From an alpha proteobacterium AAP38 (GTDB lineage Bacteria; Pseudomonadota; Alphaproteobacteria; Azospirillales; Azospirillaceae), in the NCBI GenBank assembly GCA_001296005.1, contig LJHR01000021.1, forward strand, positions 1 to 64,000: a stretch of DNA of 64,000 nt, written 5' to 3'. Positions 60,015 to 64,000 of the stretch are shown in pieces. The notes under the pieces are model-generated. The model was not told the DNA's origin. It saw only the letters and a program-made list of their open reading frames with translations, and did not search any database. Within the stretch, counting starts at the first letter, position 1; each line of letters starts with the position of its first letter. A program made the position numbers and the translations under genes.

Positions 60015-60383
60015 ATGCGTGTGTTCCGTATCATCCTTCCCGTCACCGCCATCGATGATGCGGCCGGCTTTTACGGTACGCTGCTGGCGCAGGCCGGGCG
60101 GCGCGTGTCGGCGGGCCGGCATTATTTCGATCTGGGCCAGATGGTGCTGGCCTGTTACGACGCAGAGGCCGAGGGCGATCGGGGGCCGGTACCGCCGCTG
60201 CCGCAGCCGGTCTATTTCGCTGTGCATGATCTGGAGGATTTCCACGCCCGCGCGGTCGCGGCGGGTGCCGTTATGGAGGGCGGGATCGACACCCGCCCCT
60301 GGGGCGAACGTAGCTTCTATTGCCGCGACCCGTTCGGCAACCCGCTCTGCTTTGTGGAGGCAGGCACGGAGTTTACGGGGTGA
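60015..60383 (+). CDS. VOC-family (glyoxalase/bleomycin-resistance fold) protein
   Basis: A 122-residue single vicinal-oxygen-chelate unit: MRVFRIILPVTAIDDAAGFY start, FAVHDLEDFHARAVAAG, and YCRDPFGNPLCFVEAGTEF end. Metal ligands typical of such proteins are partly present. AGCGGAGG precedes the start. No partner gene is implied. Substrate unknown. Confidence 0.85.
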   Translation: MRVFRIILPVTAIDDAAGFYGTLLAQAGRRVSAGRHYFDLGQMVLACYDAEAEGDRGPVPPLPQPVYFAVHDLEDFHARAVAAGAVMEGGIDTRPWGERSFYCRDPFGNPLCFVEAGTEFTG

Positions 60384-60389
60384 TGCCTG

Positions 60390-60893
60390 TCACGCCGCCT
60401 TGCCCAGATGCTCCTTGACACCGCCGGCCATCAGGAAGGCCAGGCATTGATTGCGCCGCGTGCGATAGGCGCCGGGCGTCATGCCGACCGTGCGGCCGAA
60501 AATGCCCGTCAGATGCGCCTGGGATGAAAACCCCGTCTCCGCCGCGATTTCGGCCAGCGGCAGATCGCTTTCCAGCAGCAGGCGCTTGGCCCCGTTCACG
60601 CGGCGGGCCAGGACATAGCGGTGCGGTGCCTCGCCCAGGGCCGCCTTGAAACGGCGCGCGAAATGGCTGGCGCTCAACCCCGCCACGGCGGCCAGGGTGG
60701 CCAGCGACAGGTCGTCATCGAGGTTCTGTTCCACGAACAGCAGCACACGGCGAAGCTGCATCGCGGAGAGGGCGTTGCCGGTGTCGGCACCTTGACCTGG
60801 GCGGCGGGCCAACACGGCCTCAACCCCCTCCGTCTCGGCGGCGATGCAGGCAGTGAATTGCGGGGGCAGACAATCGGGCGGCGGAACGGGCAT
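60390..60893 (-). CDS. AraC-family regulator, short form
   Basis: A 167-residue protein that is mostly the C-terminal DNA-binding part: LATLAAVAGLSASHFARRFK and EIAAETGFSSQAHLTGIFGR are the two HTH motifs. It lacks a full ligand domain (only about 50 residues precede). GGGGAG before the start at 60893 is good. It resembles stand-alone SoxS/MarA-like activators and ends 6 bases from the VOC gene (convergent). Confidence 0.85.
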   Translation of the reverse strand: MPVPPPDCLPPQFTACIAAETEGVEAVLARRPGQGADTGNALSAMQLRRVLLFVEQNLDDDLSLATLAAVAGLSASHFARRFKAALGEAPHRYVLARRVNGAKRLLLESDLPLAEIAAETGFSSQAHLTGIFGRTVGMTPGAYRTRRNQCLAFLMAGGVKEHLGKAA

Positions 60894-61329
60894 GGCATCT
60901 CCCCTGTCTGAACCGGCACCGGCATGGGCGCGGGGCTGGCTCATCAACATGGATCGCCACGGGCCGCGGTCCAGCCAGCCATGCTGTCATCATCGACAGG
61001 GATGGCCAGGAATGGGGCGGGCGTGGCGGGAATGGACTGAAAGAGACCGGCGAATGAAAGGGTAACCCCGAAACCGGCTCCTGGCCATATGATTAACCGT
61101 CCGACCCATGGCCGGTCTGTGCGCGTCGTCACTGCTGCTGAAAAACAGGCGGGCTGCGGGTGATATCGATGTCCTTTGGGGGTTTGGCGCGTGGTGGCCA
61201 CGTGTTCTCGGAATTGGTCCGGCAAAGGCCATGTTTGCCTGGATTTTCTCCGTAACAGGCCTGGACATGGCGGCCCACAGACCGCACATAGACGCGGGGC
61301 AAATGTACCGGTGCAGTTGGAGTTACATC
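60894..61329. promoter_or_regulatory. Divergent intergenic region ahead of the oppA genes
   Basis: A 436-base gap between the AraC regulator (minus) and oppA (plus). An ATG at 61108 is in frame with oppA but the added 74 residues are Cys/Trp-rich and unlike a leader. A GTGGCCAC palindrome is present around 61193. No clear promoter boxes or riboswitch fold can be assigned. Confidence 0.4.
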
Positions 61330-62940
61330 ATGGGTTTTGCGCGTCGCATCGCGCCGGCCGCCATCGCGGCCATCGCCACCTTTTCCCTTTTCGCCGCCGG
61401 TGCCATGCCGGCCTTTGCCGAAATGGTCCTCAATCGCGGCAACCAGGCGGAACCGACCTCGCTGGACCCGCATAAGGGCACCGACGTGCAGTCGGCCCGC
61501 ATCGGCTACGACCTGTTCGAAGGGCTGATGACCTTCGGACCCGATGGCAAGACCATCCCCGGCGTGGCGGAGAAGTGGGAGATCAGCCCCGATGGCCTGA
61601 CCTACACCTTCACCCTGCGCGCTGACGCCAAATGGTCGGACGGCACCGCGGTGACGGCAGAGGATTTCGTCTTCTCCTGGCGCCGGCTGGTCAATCCCGC
61701 GACGGCATCCGACTATGCCTATTTCCTGTGGCCCGTGAAGAATGGCGAGGCGATCAGCAATGGCAAGATGGCGCCCGACAGCCTGGGCGCCGTGGCCGTC
61801 AATCCGCGCACCTTGAAGGTGACGCTGGAACGTCCCACCGGCTATTTCCTGGCATCGCTGGTCCACCGCATGACCTATCCGGTGTCCAAGGCCAATGTGG
61901 AGAAGTTCGGCGCCGATTTCGTGAAGCCGGGCAATCTGGTCTCCAACGGCGCTTACAAGCTGACCGACTATATGCCGCAATCCTTCGTGAAGGCGGTGAA
62001 GAACCCGTTCTTCCGCGAAGCCAAGAGCGTGAAGGTCGACACAGTCATCTTCCATCACACCGACAGCCCGGAAACCGAGCTGCGCCGCTTGCGCGCCGGT
62101 GAACTGGATATCGTGCAGATGGCGCCTGTCACCCAGATCGACTGGCTGAAGCAGAATATGCCGGAGGTGATGAAATTCTATCCGGTGCTGGGCACGCAGT
62201 ATCTGGCCATCAACATGACCAAGGAACCGCTGGCCTCCAACCCCAAGCTGCGTCAGGCCCTGTCGCTGGCCGTGGACCGGCAGATCATCGTGGACAAGAT
62301 CACCAAGTCCGGTGAGGTCCCGGCCTATACGCTGACGGCGCCGGGCGTGCCCGGCTACACCCTGCCCGACGCCAATATGGCCAAGGCGACCCAGGCCGAA
62401 CGCGACGCCATGGCCAAGAAGCTGGTGGCGGAAGCCGGCTATGGTCCCGGGGGCAAGCCCTTCACGGTTGAGATCCTGCACAATACCAATGAAAGCACCC
62501 GCAAGATCGCGGTGGGCATCGCCTCCATGTGGCAGTCAAAGCTGGGTGCCAAGGTCAGCCTGAATAATCAGGAATGGAAGGTCGTGCTGCAAAACGCCGG
62601 GGAGAAGTCCTATGCCAATATGGTCGTGCTGGGCTGGATCGCCGACTTCCCCGATCCCTACACGTTCCTGAAGCTGTTCCTGGCCGATGTCGGCAAGATG
62701 AACCGATCCGGCTATACCAACGCGGCCTATGACGCCAAGCTGAAAGAGGCCAACCTGACCACCGACCCGGCCAAGCGTCTGGCCCTGGTGACGGAGGCGG
62801 AAGCGATGATGCTGGCCGATGCGCCGATGATCCCCATCTACCACACCTCCTACCGCAATCTGGTGCATCCGCGCGTCAAGGGCTGGTTCGAAAGCCCGAT
62901 GGGCGTGCAGCCCACGCGCTATATCGAGGTCAACCGTTAA
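61330..62940 (+). CDS. oppA: Peptide ABC transporter substrate-binding protein (OppA-like)
   Basis: A 536-residue family-5 solute-binding protein. The signal peptide is about residues 1-30 (ends MPAFA). Family start: LNRGNQAEPTSLDPHKGTDV. The conserved WSDGTAVTAEDFVFSWRRLV region is near residue 100, and the C-terminus is close to full length. The start at 61330 has GGAG at good spacing. It binds oligopeptides in the periplasm. It is followed 129 bases later by a paralogue in the same orientation. Confidence 0.93.
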   Translation: MGFARRIAPAAIAAIATFSLFAAGAMPAFAEMVLNRGNQAEPTSLDPHKGTDVQSARIGYDLFEGLMTFGPDGKTIPGVAEKWEISPDGLTYTFTLRADAKWSDGTAVTAEDFVFSWRRLVNPATASDYAYFLWPVKNGEAISNGKMAPDSLGAVAVNPRTLKVTLERPTGYFLASLVHRMTYPVSKANVEKFGADFVKPGNLVSNGAYKLTDYMPQSFVKAVKNPFFREAKSVKVDTVIFHHTDSPETELRRLRAGELDIVQMAPVTQIDWLKQNMPEVMKFYPVLGTQYLAINMTKEPLASNPKLRQALSLAVDRQIIVDKITKSGEVPAYTLTAPGVPGYTLPDANMAKATQAERDAMAKKLVAEAGYGPGGKPFTVEILHNTNESTRKIAVGIASMWQSKLGAKVSLNNQEWKVVLQNAGEKSYANMVVLGWIADFPDPYTFLKLFLADVGKMNRSGYTNAAYDAKLKEANLTTDPAKRLALVTEAEAMMLADAPMIPIYHTSYRNLVHPRVKGWFESPMGVQPTRYIEVNR

Positions 62941-62959
62941 CAGGCGGTTTTAACATGAA

Positions 62960-62983
62960 GCGCCCGCCACCAATGGCGGGCGC
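62960..62983 (+). terminator. Hairpin between the two oppA genes
   Basis: GCGCCCGCCA (62960-62969) pairs with TGGCGGGCGC (62974-62983), loop CCAA, and a GGGCC/GGCCC stem follows (about 62992-63015). No U-run. It sits where differential stability between two tandem binding-protein genes is often set. Confidence 0.5.
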
Positions 62984-63069
62984 CACCAACCGGGCCATCA
63001 ACAATAATCAGGCCCGGAGCAAACAGGCGGTTCGCAACCCTACATGTAAGGAACAGGAGATAGTCGGGC

Positions 63070-64000
63070 ATGTCATCATTGTGGAAGAAGATGCGCGGTC
63101 TGGTGGCCGCCACGGCCCTGCTCGTGTCGGGCATGGGACTGGCGGCCCTGCCGGCGCAGGCGGAAAAGGTGCTGCACCGGGGTAATGGCGCGGAGCCGGA
63201 AACCCTCGACCCCGCCAAGTCCAGCGGCGTGCCCGAAAGCTGGTTGCAATATGACTTGTTCGACGGGCTGTTGGTGCCCGATGGCAAGGGCAATTTCATC
63301 CCCGGTGCAGCGGAAAAGTGGGATGTCAGCGCCGATGGCCGCGTCTACACCTTCCACCTGCGCCGCAATGGCAAATGGTCGGACGGCACGCCGGTGACGG
63401 CCCATGACTGGGTTTATTCCTGGCGCCGTCTGGTCGATCCCAAGACCATGGCCGACTACGCCTATTTCCTGTGGCAGGTGAAGAACGCGCAGGACATCAC
63501 GCTGGGCCGCAAGGCGCCGGAAACGATGGGCGTGCGCGCCGTCGATGATTACACGTTCGAGGTGACGCTGGGCGCCCCCACCCCATACTTCCTGTCCATG
63601 CTGCACCACCACGCCACCTACGCCGTGTCCAAGGCCAATGTAGAGAAGTTCGGGACGGAGTTTGTGAAGCCCGGCAATCTGGTCACTAACGGCGCCTATA
63701 TGCTGGTGGAATCGGTACCGCAGAGCCACATCAAGATGGTGAAGAACCCCCACCATTATGATGTGGCCAACACGAAGATCGACACGGTCTTCTTCTACCC
63801 GACCGAAAACCAGGAAGCCGAGCTTAAGCGCTACCGCGCCGGCGAACTGCACATCGCTTATGAAGTGCCGGTGGCACAGATGCAGTGGCTGCGCGAGAAC
63901 CTGAAAAGCGAGCTGCACCTTGCCCCCTATTTCGGCACCTATTTCTACGCGCCGAACATGACCAAGGAGCCGTGGAAGTCCAACAAGGACCTGCGTCTGG
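63070..64000 (+). CDS. Second OppA-like peptide-binding protein (3' end beyond the window)
   Basis: The first 310 codons are present; the gene runs off the window. The signal peptide is about residues 1-31 (LVAATALLVSGMGLAALPAQ). LHRGNGAEPETLDPAKSSGV and WSDGTPVTAHDWVYSWRRLV match the upstream OppA region by region, so it is a tandem duplicate with its own specificity. AGGAGA lies upstream of the ATG at 63070. Permease and ATPase genes may follow. Confidence 0.92.
   Translation, partial: MSSLWKKMRGLVAATALLVSGMGLAALPAQAEKVLHRGNGAEPETLDPAKSSGVPESWLQYDLFDGLLVPDGKGNFIPGAAEKWDVSADGRVYTFHLRRNGKWSDGTPVTAHDWVYSWRRLVDPKTMADYAYFLWQVKNAQDITLGRKAPETMGVRAVDDYTFEVTLGAPTPYFLSMLHHHATYAVSKANVEKFGTEFVKPGNLVTNGAYMLVESVPQSHIKMVKNPHHYDVANTKIDTVFFYPTENQEAELKRYRAGELHIAYEVPVAQMQWLRENLKSELHLAPYFGTYFYAPNMTKEPWKSNKDLRL

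Noticed and set aside
61108-61329. Longer start for the first oppA gene at 61108
   Set aside because: The added residues are not conserved in character, and a proper signal peptide with GGAG spacing begins at 61330.

Overview
The window reads as chromosomal DNA of a high-GC alphaproteobacterium. The general amino-acid (Aap-type) transporter, the ChvG/ChvI-like two-component pair, the DUF3551-like protein and the codon bias suggest Rhodospirillales, perhaps an Azospirillaceae genus such as Niveispirillum or Nitrospirillum; the genus is an inference from gene style, not from a marker gene. I see no tRNA, rRNA, CRISPR array, insertion sequence or prophage. About 57 protein genes are supported, and coding density is very high with many start/stop overlaps.

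Layout. 0.1-11.3 kb: a LysR regulator diverges from a cystathionine beta-lyase gene that leads an Aap-type amino-acid ABC transporter (J-Q-M-P), followed by a TonB-dependent receptor, a CopC-like protein and an M20 peptidase; together they look like a peptide or sulfur-amino-acid scavenging module. 11.5-31.4 kb: a large surface-polysaccharide locus. It holds galE, a Wzy-like polymerase, a phosphoribosyltransferase plus HAD phosphatase pair, a pyruvyl transferase, an acyltransferase-glycosyltransferase fusion, a Wzx flippase, a pectate-lyase-fold protein, a GT4 glycosyltransferase, two CpsD-like proteins with abnormal P-loops, a Wzz/GumC-like protein, a Wza-like export lipoprotein, a priming sugar transferase, and a histidine kinase, response regulator and lipoprotein whose genes overlap. 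31.8-33.7 kb: a DUF885 hydrolase. 33.8-42.6 kb: a heavy-metal resistance island (small His-rich protein, CzcC, CzcB, CzcA, two small secreted proteins and a P1B-4-type ATPase). 42.6-46.9 kb: a TetR regulator with a visible tandem operator, diverging from a KstD-like flavoprotein and an old-yellow-enzyme/dienoyl-CoA-reductase-type protein. 46.9-60.9 kb: mostly housekeeping genes (trhO, a 2-hydroxyacid dehydrogenase, an SH3 protein, a response regulator with glgX, two DMT transporters, acetyltransferases, AraC regulators, leuB and leuD). 61.3-64.0 kb: two tandem OppA-type peptide-binding proteins, the second cut by the window edge.

The most unusual signals are: (1) a three-copy interspersed repeat, about 145-150 bp long, that folds into an ordered set of hairpins. 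The stems change with compensation between copies while the loops stay fixed, and all three copies sit between convergent genes. (2) A translationally coupled phosphoribosyltransferase-HAD pair inside the polysaccharide locus that could attach ribofuranose directly from PRPP. (3) A fused acyltransferase-glycosyltransferase. (4) A split Wzc system in which both CpsD-like subunits have lost the canonical Walker-A lysine.

The polysaccharide genes can be joined into a Wzx/Wzy route: priming transferase, GT4 enzymes and the proposed ribosyl, pyruvyl and acyl decorations, then flipping, polymerisation, chain-length control and export through the Wza-like protein, with the adjacent two-component system as the likely regulator.
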